Of a DNA stretch of 64,000 nucleotides, positions 1 through 9,967 are shown piece by piece. Source of the stretch: Cephalotus follicularis (Eukaryota; Streptophyta; Magnoliopsida; Oxalidales; Cephalotaceae); NCBI GenBank assembly GCA_001972305.1, contig BDDD01000082.1, positions 665,627 through 729,626 of the forward strand, written 5' to 3'. The notes under the pieces are model-generated. The model saw only the letters and a list, made by a program, of their open reading frames with translations. It had not been told where the DNA came from and did no database searches. The translations under genes and the position numbers were made by a program. How positions within the stretch are numbered: position 1 is the first letter of the stretch; every line of letters begins with the position of its first letter.

Positions 1-456
1 GAAGTGATATTTGAATGCTTATATGAATGATATTGCATCTTTTAGATTTTTGTGCTTCGAGGGGCTTTTAATTGTTGATCAATTCATCTATCTTTGTTGT
101 GATCGCTTAAGGTACGGATGTTTCATTCCTTCATACACTCCTACTGTTTTTATAGTAAAAAGATAGTTTTACTTTATTGAATAACGTACAGATTCCTATC
201 GTTCCTTGGCTATCTGTTTATCAAAGTAAAAGTAGTTTTATTTTATAATCTTGTTTTATAGCTTGGTTATGTTTTACGATATGTTATGAAATGATCATCT
301 CTTTATAGTGGAAAATAAATGAGTTGATGCTATGTAATGATTTTTGCTATGTCTAGAAAATGTTAGAAAATGTGTTTACGTTTTAAAAATTGTTTTTAGA
401 AATAAAACAATGTTTTCAAAATAAGTTTATACACAGAGATATTTCCTACCTATGGA
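1..456. other. AT-rich flank, no gene recognised
   Basis: No coding region longer than a chance ORF is visible. The stretch is AT-rich, with runs such as the A/T-rich block at 360-430. It does not match the corresponding part of the Gy1 3' LTR (sequence before 7256), so it lies outside Gy1 or replaced the missing part of its 5' LTR. It could be another degraded repeat; nothing here decides. Confidence 0.5.
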
Positions 457-775
457 ATTCTCCTTTTATAATTGAGTTGTTGAACATTTATCATGATATG
501 TATTTGGGATTATTTGTAACATGGTTTACATTGTTATCTCGTACTGATGTATTATTTCACGCTCCGTTTTGGGCGATCAACAGTTATGTTGGATTATCGG
601 GCATCACGTAGTATGGGATGCGTGATGTGTTTTTAAATTCGGCTCGTTAAGTTATTGCTTCCGCTATTGAAGTTTTTTTTTAATTGTTGGTAATTTTTGT
701 ATGAGGTGGATTACTTTTCGTTGATTGCTTTACCACTTATATGTTGTCTATGTTGTGGAAAGACGGGGTGTGACA
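457..775 (+). repeat. Gy1 5' LTR, truncated (3' 319 bp only)
   Basis: Homology to the 3' LTR begins at 457 (equivalent to 7256) and runs to the terminal TGTGACA at 775. The 3' LTR is 2136 bp, so about 1.8 kb is missing, including TATA-like box and splice donor. The copy keeps the conserved hairpin at 602-627. Confidence 0.9.
602..627 (+). other. Conserved LTR hairpin (Gy1, 5' copy)
   Basis: Stem CATCACG (602-608) pairs with CGTGATG (621-627) around loop TAGTATGGGATG. The stem ends 148 nt before the LTR end. The same loop with different but still paired stems occurs in Gy2, Gy4, Gy5 and Gy6. Function unknown. Confidence 0.75.
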
Positions 776-886
776 ACAGTGGTATCAGAGCATATTCCAT
801 ATATGCTAAGCTGGGATAAGTTTCTCGAAAAAAAAAATTAAGGGAATTGTTTCCTAATGATTTTGTCATTCCATATAGGAAACAGA
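776..886 (+). promoter_or_regulatory. Gy1 primer-binding site and leader, with splice acceptor
   Basis: TGGTATCAGAGC at 780-791 is complementary to the 3' end of plant initiator-Met tRNA and would prime minus-strand DNA. It overlaps a perfect 7-bp hairpin, AGCATAT (789-795) with ATATGCT (801-807), loop TCCAT. The leader ends in a pyrimidine-rich stretch and ATAG at 875-878, a good 3' splice site, 8 nt before the gag ATG at 887. Confidence 0.8.
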
Positions 887-3800
887 ATGGATCGAAGGAG
901 AGGAAGACGTGGAAGGCATAGAGCTGACGAGGTGAACGATGCCCCGCCTGTTCACGAAAATGCCACTCCAGTGCACGATGAGAGGAGTAACTTCGAACGC
1001 ATGGCTGATCTTTTCCAACAGCAGATCCAAGCCAATGCTGCACACATGGAACAGATGAGACAGATGTATGAGGCTACTCAAGCCCGACAGTGTGTTCCAG
1101 AAGTCAACCATGTTGGCGATTTTGGCAGAGACCTGGAGTGGTTCATGAGGCAGAATCCTCCTACATTCCTGGGAGAGTTGGATGCCAATGTAGCTGAGCG
1201 ATGGATGAGAGTCATGGAAAGGATATTTGACGCCTTGAGGTGTACCGATTAGCAAAAGATTACCTTTGCTGTGTACCGCCTATGGGGTGAAGCTACTCAT
1301 TGGTGGGAGATGGTTGAAGCAAAGTGGGAATCCCGAAATCTGGACAGAACTTGGGACCGATTTCAATCAGAGTTCTCAACAGCTTATGTTCCACAGATGG
1401 AGCGAGACAGGAGAGAGACAGAATTGATGGAGTTACGCCAAGGTGATATCACAGTAGCTCAATACCAGACCCGTTTTGTGGAGTTAGCTCGGCACACGCC
1501 CTATCTTGTAGAGGGTGAATCCAGAAAGATCTGGAGGTTTCTGAAAGGCCTTCGTCCGGATATCCGATCTAAGTTATTACTGTTGCAGCTAACATCTTTT
1601 GTAGATATTGCTGAGAGAGCTAGAATTCTGGAAGCTGATGCAAATGACAGAAGGATTGAGCGATCTCGTACTCAATCTAGACCAGCTTCTTCGAGATGGC
1701 AAAACGGTGGTTCTCCGAACAAGTCATCGAAGAACAAATCTGGGCAGACTGCCACTTTGGGGACTCCTAGTCAAGGGAGCAATGCAGGAACCGGAGCTTG
1801 TCACCACTGTGGTCAAAAGGGCCACTTGCAGAAGGATTGTTGGAAGATGAAAGGGCTATGTTTAAGGTGTGGAGCGTCTGGTCATTCGGTGAAGGACTGC
1901 ATGAAGAATTCTGCTACAGCGCCTACTGGGCCGGGGAGCAGCAGCGGCGCGGCTGTGGGACCATCACTGAGGAGAGATAACGACAAGGGCATCGCAAAAG
2001 GTAGATTTTTTGTACTTGCTCAGACTGAGGTTCCAGAGTCGACTTTCGTTGTTGGAGGTACTCTGTATATATATGGTTATTCTGCTAGAGTACTAATGGA
2101 TTCAGGTGCATCGCATTCTTTTATATCTGCATGTTTTGCATCTTGCTTAGATGTCACCCATGACTTCTTGTCCTATACACTTGATGTGAGTACACCGACT
2201 GGGACTTCCATGTATACCGACTCAGTATATAGGAGTTGCGAGATGTCTATGGCAGGCATTCCTCTATATGCAGATCTGATTGTACTACCTATCCGTGATT
2301 TCGATGTAATATTGGGGATGGATTGGCTATCGGTGTACCGTGCTCGTATGGATTGTTACCACAAGACTGTGGATTTTCGTCTGCCCGACGGAATGACTTT
2401 TCAGTTCAAGGGAGACAAGGGGTTCTCAACACCGATCATATCTTTTATCCGAGCATCGAGATACCTGGAGAAGGGATGCGAAGGATATTTGGCCTATGTT
2501 ATTGATCAGAGGAAGGAGAAAGGCTTGAGTTTGGAGGAAATTCCAGTTGTGTGTGAAATTCTGGATGTGTTTCCTGATGACTTGGGATCACCCAAGAGGA
2601 GTATGGAGTTCGTTATCGACCTTGTTCCTGGAACGGCTCCTATCTCTAAATCACCCTATCAGATGGCTCCGGCTGAGTTGCGAGAGCTGAAGCTGCAATT
2701 ACAAGACCTGGTTGATAAAGGTTTTGTAAGACCCAGTGTTTCGCCGTGGGGTGCACCTGTGCTGTTTGTCAAGAAAAAGGATGGGTCGATGAGGCTCTGC
2801 ATTGACTACAGAATGTTGAACAAAGAAACTATCAAGAACAAGTATCCTTTACCCCACATCGAAGATTTGTTCGATCAGTTGCAAGGAGCGAGAGTCTTCT
2901 CGAAGCTTGATCTGAGAATAGGATATCACCAGTTGAGGGTGAGGGAAGGAGATATCGAGAAAACTGCCTTCCGAACACGGTACGGTCACTATGAATTCCT
3001 GGTGATGCCTTTTGTGTTACCAATGCACCGGCTGCGTTCATGTCATTGATGAACGATGTGTTCTGACCGTACTTAGACCAGTTCATCGTTGTGTTTATTG
3101 ACGATGTACTTGTATACTCAAGAAGCGAGGAAGAGCATGCTTCCCACCTGAGGTTGGCTCTACAGATTCTCCGAGAGCACCAGCTATACGCCAAATTCAG
3201 TAAGTGTGAATTTTGTCTTGACCATGTGATCTTTCTTGGTCACATAGTATCTGGAGAGGGTTTGACGGTGGATCCGTCAACGACAGAGGTGGTACGAGAT
3301 TGGCCACAGCCGAGGAATGTGACGGAGGTATGCAGTTTTCTTGGTTTGGCGGGATATTACAGAAGGTTTATTCAAAATTTCTCAAGGATAGCTGAGCCTT
3401 TGACTAGACTAACCCAGAAGAAGACTTTGTTTGTCTGGGATGAAGGTTGCGAAGCTAGTTTCCGTGAACTGAAGGATCGGTTGGGTTCCGCTCCTATCTT
3501 GGCATTACCTGAAGGTAATGAGGGCTTTGCAATCTACAGTGCTGCATCGGGTAAAGGCTTGGGCTGCGTATTGATGCAACGAGGAAAGGTGATCGCTTAC
3601 GCTTCTAGGAAGCTGAAGCCATATGAAGAAAACTACCCGACTCATAACCTTGAACTTGCAGCTATCATCTTCGCCCTTCAGAAGTGGAGACACTATCTTT
3701 ACGGGGTGCAGTTTGAGATCTACACCGATCATAAAAGTTTAAGGTACCTGTTCTGCCAGGACACGCTGAACATGAGACAGCGTAGGTGGGTAGAGTTCTT

Positions 3801-5392
3801 TAATGATTATGACTGCAGTATCCAATACCACCCGGGGAAAGCGAATGTAGTCGCTGATGCCTTGAGCCGCAAGGCTATGCTTGCTAGTACGATGGTGTCA
3901 CAATGGGAGATGCTGGAAGACTTCCAAGAATGGTATCCATTTAATAAGTCACCAGGGATCATTCTAGCAGACATACGGGTAGAACCAGTGTTACTGCATC
4001 GCATCAAAGAGGCACAACCACATGATCCTGAATTACAGAGGATTCGAGAGAATCTGAATTCAGAGTCTGATTTTAGAGTACATGATGATGGTATTATGAG
4101 ATATCGGGGGCGTGTATGGCTTCCGAATGAGCCTAGAGTGAAGGATGAATTACTTCATGGGGCTCCTAAATCCATGTACAACATTCATCCTGGTAGCACA
4201 AAAATGTATCAAGACATGAAGACGTGTTATTGGTGGCCCGGTATGAAGAGGGAGATCGTCGAATATGTGGCGAAGTGTTGGACTTGCCAGATAGTTAAGG
4301 CCGAGCACCAGAGACCGGCAGGTTTGCTACAACCTTTGCCAATTCCTGAGTGGAAGTGGGAACATGTCACAATGGATTTTGTTTCAGGTTTTCCTCTGAC
4401 TCGGAACCGACATAATGCCGTGTGGGTCATCGTGGATAGACTCACCAAATCAGTGCACTTTCTGCCGACACACGTTACTGATTCTGCGAGCAAGCTGGCT
4501 CGACTGTATGTGAAGGAGATAGTGAGGCTACACGGGGTTCCAGTCAGCATCGTATTTGATAGAGATGCTATCTTCACTTCCAACTTTTGGAAGAGGTTTC
4601 AGTCAGCCTTCGGGACGAAGCTGAACTTAAGTACTGCCTTCCACCCTCAGACCGATGGGCAGTGTGAGCGTACCATCTAGACCTTGGAGGATATGCTACG
4701 GGCTTGCGTTATTGATTTTGCTGGTACCTGGGAGAATCATATTCCTCTGATAGAGTTTTCTTACAATAACAACTATCATTACAGTGTTGGCATGGCACCG
4801 TTTGAGGCATTGTATGAGAGGAAGTGCAGATCTCCTGTATGTTGGGATGAGGTCGGGGAACGACCTTTACTCGGGACTGAGCTAGTGGAGGAAACTTCGG
4901 AGAAGATCAGGTCGATCAAGAAGAAGCTGCTTGCTGCTCAGAGTCGATAGAAGAGCGACACTAACAGTGTGAAGAGAAGAGCTCTGATCTTTAACGTGGG
5001 TGATCACGTGTTCTTGAAAGTATCACCATGGAAGGGTGTGCAACGGTTCGGGAAGAAGGGCAAATTAGCTCCTCGCTACATTGGTCCTTTCGAGATTCTA
5101 GAGAGAGTTGGGGAGGTAGCCTATCAGCTTGCCTTACCTCCTGCACTGTCAAACGTTCATGATGTCTTCCACATATCTATGCTAAGGAGATACATCCCGA
5201 ACTCGTCACATGATGTCTTATCACCCGAATGTCCTCCTCACGCAACCTGTGCGGAATCTCGACCGGAAGACGCAGACTTTGAGGAACCAAACCATTTCCA
5301 TGGTCAAGGTTCAATGGCAGTTTCACAAACCTGATGAGGCAACATGGGAGCGTGAGGAGGACATCCGAGAACGCTACCCGCACTTGTTCTAG
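887..5392 (+). pseudogene. Gy1 gag-pol polyprotein, broken
   Basis: The start at 887 (MDRRRGRRG) lies just after the predicted splice acceptor and matches starts in Gy2, Gy5 and Gy6. Visible in order: gag core; two CCHC zinc knuckles (about 1797-1905); aspartic protease motif [10 protein letters not shown] (about 2090-2125); RT with FIDD box (about 3094); RNase H (about 3530-3880); integrase zinc-binding region (about 4180-4300) and catalytic core from about 4373, with Asp at DFVSG, Asp at FDRDAIF and Glu at GQCERTI; and a C-terminal chromodomain motif ending YPHLF. Breaks: TAG at 1250, a 1-base loss near 3011, TGA at 3064, TAG at 4678, TAG at 4948 and a frame change near 5215-5280. The RNase H Asp in the expected YTDASGKG is Ala here. 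The product cannot be made whole. Confidence 0.92.
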
Positions 5393-5424
5393 ATTGATTT
5401 TAAATTTTGAGGACGAAATTTCTT

Positions 5425-5438
5425 GAAGGAGGGGTGGA
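5425..5438 (+). other. Gy1 polypurine tract
   Basis: GAAGGAGGGGTGGA directly precedes the LTR start TGTAACG at 5439. This is the expected primer for plus-strand DNA synthesis. Equivalent tracts sit at the same place in Gy2 (32666-32679), Gy3 and Gy5. Confidence 0.85.
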
Positions 5439-5612
5439 TGTAACGCCCGGTATTTTCCTGAATGTAATATTTCGATTTATGATGTAATCATTAAACTTGA
5501 TTTAATAAGAATGTTGAGTTTTTGAACTCAAAGGATGCTCACAAACCCTACTTATGACTTTGGAAATGGAATGAGTGTTAAAAAGCTTGAAACGACGCTG
5601 TTTTGGGAGAAA

Positions 5613-5765
5613 GACATCGACGTCCTTGGAAAGACGTCGACGCCTCTGTGAACTAGGGTATACGTGATTGCACAGCCGTGCACGTCGACCTTGAGGGAAG
5701 GCATCGACACCTTCTTACAAAAGGAGAAAAGACATCGATGTCTAAGGAAAGACATTGACGCCTTT
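5613..5765 (+). repeat. TCGA-centred microrepeat array (Gy1 LTR, U3 part)
   Basis: About six copies of a 10-mer of the form CRTCGACGYC occur in 150 bp: catcgacgtc near 5617, cgtcgacgcc near 5635, cgtcgacctt near 5682, catcgacacc near 5702, catcgatgtc near 5732 and cattgacgcc near 5753. They lie upstream of the TATA-like region. The same words recur in other elements of this window, including copia elements. Confidence 0.8.
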
Positions 5766-6287
5766 GTAAGAATGGCCATCACGTTCTTCGCCGGCAGAGT
5801 AACATGCAAGGGGGATTTTTATGGGGCTTTTCCAGACGCATTTTCAAGAGCATTATGACGTGTTGGACATGTCGGTGTATTGCCAGGAATACTAAAACCT
5901 GCCCTCACGTGGAACATGCAAGGAATATACAGCGTAACATGCAACCTGCAAAAAGGGAAGAATAGAAAACAAAAAGAAATGCAGAAAGAAGGAAAGTGGG
6001 AGAGATCTCGGGGATGACCTGTTAAATGTCAGCAGAAGGGTGTTTGGGGGAGCCATCTGCATAAGAATATCCCTCCCCACTTATCTCTCTCGTTTTAAAA
6101 CACCAGAAGAAAGAAAAGGAGAAAAACCAGTGAGTGTGTGGAAGAGAGAACCACCATTGTTGAGCTTGGAATAAGCTGGAAGATTGGAGCTCGTGGGTAG
6201 CAGTTGCTTAGGAACCTTGGAGTGCTGATAGCCAGAACTTGGGAACTTAAAGAGGTGGACTTTCCAGTTCCTAACTTGGAACATAAG

Positions 6288-6294
6288 GTAGGGG
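6288..6294 (+). promoter_or_regulatory. Putative splice donor in Gy1 3' LTR
   Basis: The sequence AAG/GTAGGGG, with the intron starting at 6288, follows a block shared with Gy2, Gy4 and Gy6 (AGGTGGACTTTC, then GTTCCTAACTTGGAA). It lies about 230 nt after the TATA-like stretch. In Gy1 itself the 5' LTR copy of this donor is deleted. Confidence 0.5.
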
Positions 6295-6793
6295 AAAGTG
6301 ATGGATTTATATATGCATTTTGAGTTCTAAGTTAATGAATAGCATGGTGAATTGCATGTTAATGATTGAATTGAGATTCTGGACTTGTTGTAGTGTTACT
6401 GTGATTTGCATTATGGTTGCTTTCCTGAAAGTGTTAAACCATTTTGAAAAGTTTGCATGATTATTATGATCATTTGGGTACGAAAATGTATATTTGTCAA
6501 CATATGAATTTATATATTTTTGAAATGATTGGGGAAGTATTTCCAATGACAGAGAAATGTTTTAAAGGTTCGATTATGAAACCAAATGAAATTTGCGCAA
6601 ATGTATAAATTATGAATGTATATATTTTCGAAATGATTGGGGAAGTATTTCCAAAAACGAGAAAAATGTATTGTTTTAAGTTTATGACTTATTACAACCT
6701 GTGAACAGAAAAGTATATTTTACACAAATATATTTGATCAAGTAATTATATGTAATTGCTTGACCTGTACTGTGAAATGCTTGTGCTTGTTGA

Positions 6794-6876
6794 TTATTAG
6801 CCGCCGTGCTAATAACCTGTTGATTACTTAGCCACTGTGCTAGTAACCTACTGTTGGTTTAGCCGCCATGCTAAAC
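6794..6876 (+). other. Three small hairpins in tandem (Gy1 3' LTR)
   Basis: Hairpin 1 is TTATTAGC/GCTAATAA (6794-6815), hairpin 2 is TAGC/GCTA with an outer TTACT/GTAA (about 6824-6848), and hairpin 3 is GTTTAGC/GCTAAAC (6857-6876). Each has a 6-nt loop of the type CRCYRT. Gy6 has the same trio at 62084-62166. There hairpin 2 changes to CAGC/GCTG, a paired change. Confidence 0.6.
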
Positions 6877-7400
6877 AACTTACTGTGACTTGCTCCCGGG
6901 GGTGGAGTAAGAGCGCATGACGTTGGGGCCAGGAGGTGGCGACGGTCATGACGATTGGATTGTCTGGTTCCTTTTTGGGAAGATATTTACTGCTTGTGTT
7001 GATATAACTTATGAGTTATACCTGTACTGTGAGCATGCATATATTTTTATACAAAGGTATACTTACTGAAAAATTACATGTCATGGCTCATCATTATGCA
7101 TTCATTCATGATACTCTTTATCTTATGACTTGAACTGCATTTTATGGGTTTATTCACTTAGCTGAGTGAGGACAAAGGCTAATCCCTACTGTAACAGATT
7201 GATGGAGTAGTCTTGATATGGAGTATGCACGGAGACTTAAAGAGAAGGCTTGGATATTCTCTTTTTATAATTGAGTTGTTGAACATTTATCATGATATGT
7301 ATTTGGGATTATTTGTAACATGGTTTACATTGTTATCTCGTACTGATGTATTATTTCACGCTCCGTTTTGGGCGATCAAAAGTTATGTTGGATTATCGGG

Positions 7401-7426
7401 CATCACGTAGTATGGGATGCGTGATG
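7401..7426 (+). other. Conserved LTR hairpin (Gy1, 3' copy)
   Basis: Stem CATCACG/CGTGATG around loop TAGTATGGGATG, identical to the copy at 602-627, ending 148 nt before the LTR end. Confidence 0.75.
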
Positions 7427-7574
7427 TGTTTTTAAATTCGGCTCGTTAAGTTATTGCTTCCGCTATTGAAGTTTTTTTTTTAATTGTTGGTAATTTTTGT
7501 ATTAGCTGGATTACTTTTCGTTGATTGCTTTACCACTTATATGTTGTCTATGTTGTGGAAAGACGGGGTGTGAC

Positions 7575-7967
7575 TGCCATGTTAGGACCCCTATTAGAAC
7601 TATGTTATGTCTTTCGGTTTATGACTTAGAATTATGTTTAAGCTTTTGGTTTATGTTTAACTTTCCAAGATTATGTTTAAGTTTTCATATTATGAATAAA
7701 GTTCTAGACCATGTTTTTAGATTTGGATTAAAGTTGCTAGACTATTATTAGATTATATATATATTGACCATCACGCAATTTGAATTAAATATAAGTTAAT
7801 AATTTGATAGTGAGAATAAAGGTGAACCTTGAATTATAGTTAAATAAGAATACATGCTAAGTTAATATCTTGTTAAAAAGAATAAAATTGAGCCATGTTA
7901 TAAGATAGATTATGTTTAGTCTCGGATTAGGAACCGTAACGACTCCTGCCGATCCGGGGGTGTTACA
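7575..7967 (+). repeat. 3' end of a gypsy LTR (Gy3-like family), partial
   Basis: The last bases read GGATCCGGGGGTGTTACA at 7950-7967, matching the LTR terminus type seen in Gy3 (GGATTCGGGGCGTTACA on the minus strand at 43317) and LTR-X (9968). Upstream it is AT-rich, with TTAAATAAGAATA, also found near the Gy3 LTR end. It abuts the Gy1 3' LTR end. No PBS follows; an Athila-like fragment in opposite orientation does. No gene seen. Confidence 0.6.
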
Positions 7968-9967
7968 TTTAATATGTCCACATACCATGGTTCACAATCA
8001 ACATGCATAAGCTGCTCATCAGGGAAATTCTCACTAATCGAACCCTTGACCTCTGGCGAATTGGGGAGACGAGATATGTGGTCGGCCACCAGATTCTCAG
8101 TTCCTTTCTTCTCTCTTATTTCCACATCAAACTCTTGAAGTAGGAAAACCCAAAGGATAAGACGCGCTTTTGCATCCTTTTTGCCCACTAGTTACCGAAT
8201 CGCAGCATGATCAATATAGACAATGACATGTGACCCTAGTAAGTGCGATCAAAATTTTTTGAGTGCGAATACCACGTCTAAAAACTCATTCTCAGTGGTA
8301 GTGTAATTTAATTACTTATCGGAAAGGGTTCTACTTGCATAGTAAATGACGTGAGGCAATTTATTCAGCCATTGCTTGAGAATAGCACCTATTGCACTAT
8401 CGGACGCATCACACATAATCTCAGAAGGCTCAGTCCAGATGGGAGCCTGAATGATAGGAGCCGAGGTGAGCGCTTTCTTTAAGTGATCAAAAGCATCTCG
8501 ACACTCATCAGAGAAAACAAATTCTTGATCTTTCTCTAGAAGAGATGTCAAGGGTCAAGCCACCTTTCTAATATCCTTGATGAACCTTCGATAAAAACCA
8601 GAATGTCCAAGGAATGCTCAGATGTCTTTCACATTACGAGGTGGAGGAAAATGCTTGATCACATCGATTTTGGCTTTATCTGCTTGAATTCCTTCTTTGG
8701 ACACTACATGTGCAACAACAATCCCCTTCTTCACCATGAAATTGTACTTCTCCCAATTAAGCACTAAATTCTTCTCCCTACTTCTTTCGAGTATTAATTT
8801 CAGATGATGAAGGCATTCAGAGAACGAGGAACCATGAACAGAGAAGTCATCCATAAACACTTCAAGAAAATCTTCCACCATATCAGAGAAAATACTCATC
8901 ATTCATCTTTGGAAAGTTGTGGGGGCATTGTAGAGGCCAAACAGAATGCGTCGATAGGCAAATGTTCCAAAAGGGCATGTGAACATAGTTTTCTCTTGAT
9001 CTTTAGGAGCGATGGGACTTTGATTGTGTCCGGAGCACGCATTAAGAAAACAGTAATACTTATGACCAGCCAACCTATCCAGTATTTGATCGATAAACGA
9101 AAAGGGAAAATGATCTTTCCAGGTGGCTGTATTCAACTAGCAGTAGTCGATGCACACCCTCCATCCTGTTTGAATCTTGGTCGGGATTAAGTCTTTGGTG
9201 GAGGATTGCACTACCATTACTCTGGATTCCTTTGGAACTACGTGGACTAGACTCACCCATTAACTATCTGAAATGGGATAAATGATCCCATTGTCCAACC
9301 ACTTCAAGATTTCATTTTGTATGGCTTCTTTCATCATGGGATTGGTCCTTCACTGAGGTTCTCTAGAAGGTTTGGATACTTCTATGAGATTTATATGATG
9401 CTCACAAATAGATGTGCTAATTCCCTTGATGTCGGCCATAGTCCAGCCAATTGCCTCTTTATTTTCTTTGAGTAGGTGAATAACCTCCTCTTCTTGACTT
9501 GGAGTGGGATTCGAGGACAAAATAACATGAAGAGTTTGGTTTTCACCTAAAAATGAATATTTTAGAGTAGAGGGAAATTCCTTTAATTCGAGTTTCGTAG
9601 GCTCTTCTATTGATGGTTTAGGTAGAGATATGGACAAGGGGCCCACTGATTCCAATGCCTGCATACTAAACATATCAAAGAAATTTCCTCCTTCTATATC
9701 CTCTAATTCCCACATACACTTATTGAAGTTTTTCTCAAAATCAATGTCAAAGTACGTATCAATGTGGTCAGGAATTGAATGCATCGCATTGACTTCATCT
9801 AGGTTAGCTGGACGCTTTCCCAAGCGGAAGACTTTAAAGTCCACTGAGGTATATTCAAAACTCAACCTCATCAAACCATTTCGACAATTGATCAGAGCAT
9901 TAGTAGTCGCTAGGAATGGTCTACCAAGGATAACTGGGATTTGGTCATTGATATTCCCGACAGGCTG
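7968..9967 (-). pseudogene. Athila/Tat-like gypsy pol fragment (protease end, RT, RNase H)
   Basis: Reading leftward, the fragment opens in the last part of an aspartic protease, with ILGRPFLATTNALIN encoded just left of 9967. It runs through a linker, RT (fingers at about 9260-9000, VFMDDFS box at about 8850) and RNase H (DASDSAIGA at about 8405; terminal [10 protein letters not shown] at about 8090). It stops at PWYVDILN, where LTR sequence begins. Gag, integrase, PBS and polypurine tract are absent. Several in-frame stops interrupt it. The PFLAT and DHISRLPN motifs and the order fit Athila/Tat gypsy, not chromoviruses. It is bounded at both ends by LTR termini of a different family. Confidence 0.8.

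Larger units (their letters stand above)
457..7574 (+). mobile_element. Gy1: Ty3/gypsy chromovirus (Tekay/Del-like), 5' LTR truncated
   Basis: The order is truncated 5' LTR (457-775), iMet primer site (780-791), leader, gag-pol (887-5392), polypurine tract (5425-5438) and full 3' LTR (5439-7574). The 2.1 kb LTR, gag-protease-RT-RNase H-integrase order and terminal chromodomain motif support a Tekay/Del-like chromovirus. The 5' LTR and 3' LTR copies match almost base for base over their last 319 bp. No target duplication can be tested because the 5' end is missing. In-frame stops and frameshifts make it non-autonomous. Confidence 0.9.
5439..7574 (+). repeat. Gy1 3' LTR (2136 bp)
   Basis: It starts TGTAACG after the polypurine tract and ends GTGTGAC at 7574, the final A of the 5' copy being absent. 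Landmarks: TCGA-centred repeats at 5613-5765; weak TATA-like stretch near 6059; splice-donor-like AAG/GTAGGGG at 6285-6294; three small hairpins at 6794-6876; block GGGGCCAGGAGGTGGC at 6925-6940; conserved block GTGAGGACAAAGGCTAA at about 7166-7182; hairpin at 7401-7426. Short ORFs here are not conserved between copies and I do not call them genes. Confidence 0.92.

Noticed and set aside
780-791. tRNA-like sequence TGGTATCAGAGC
   Set aside because: It is the complement of a tRNA 3' end used as primer site; no cloverleaf surrounds it.
7968-9967. Integrated pararetrovirus (RT-RNase H without visible integrase)
   Set aside because: Protease, RT and RNase H motifs and the DHISRLPN end fit Athila/Tat gypsy; no movement or coat protein signature is seen.
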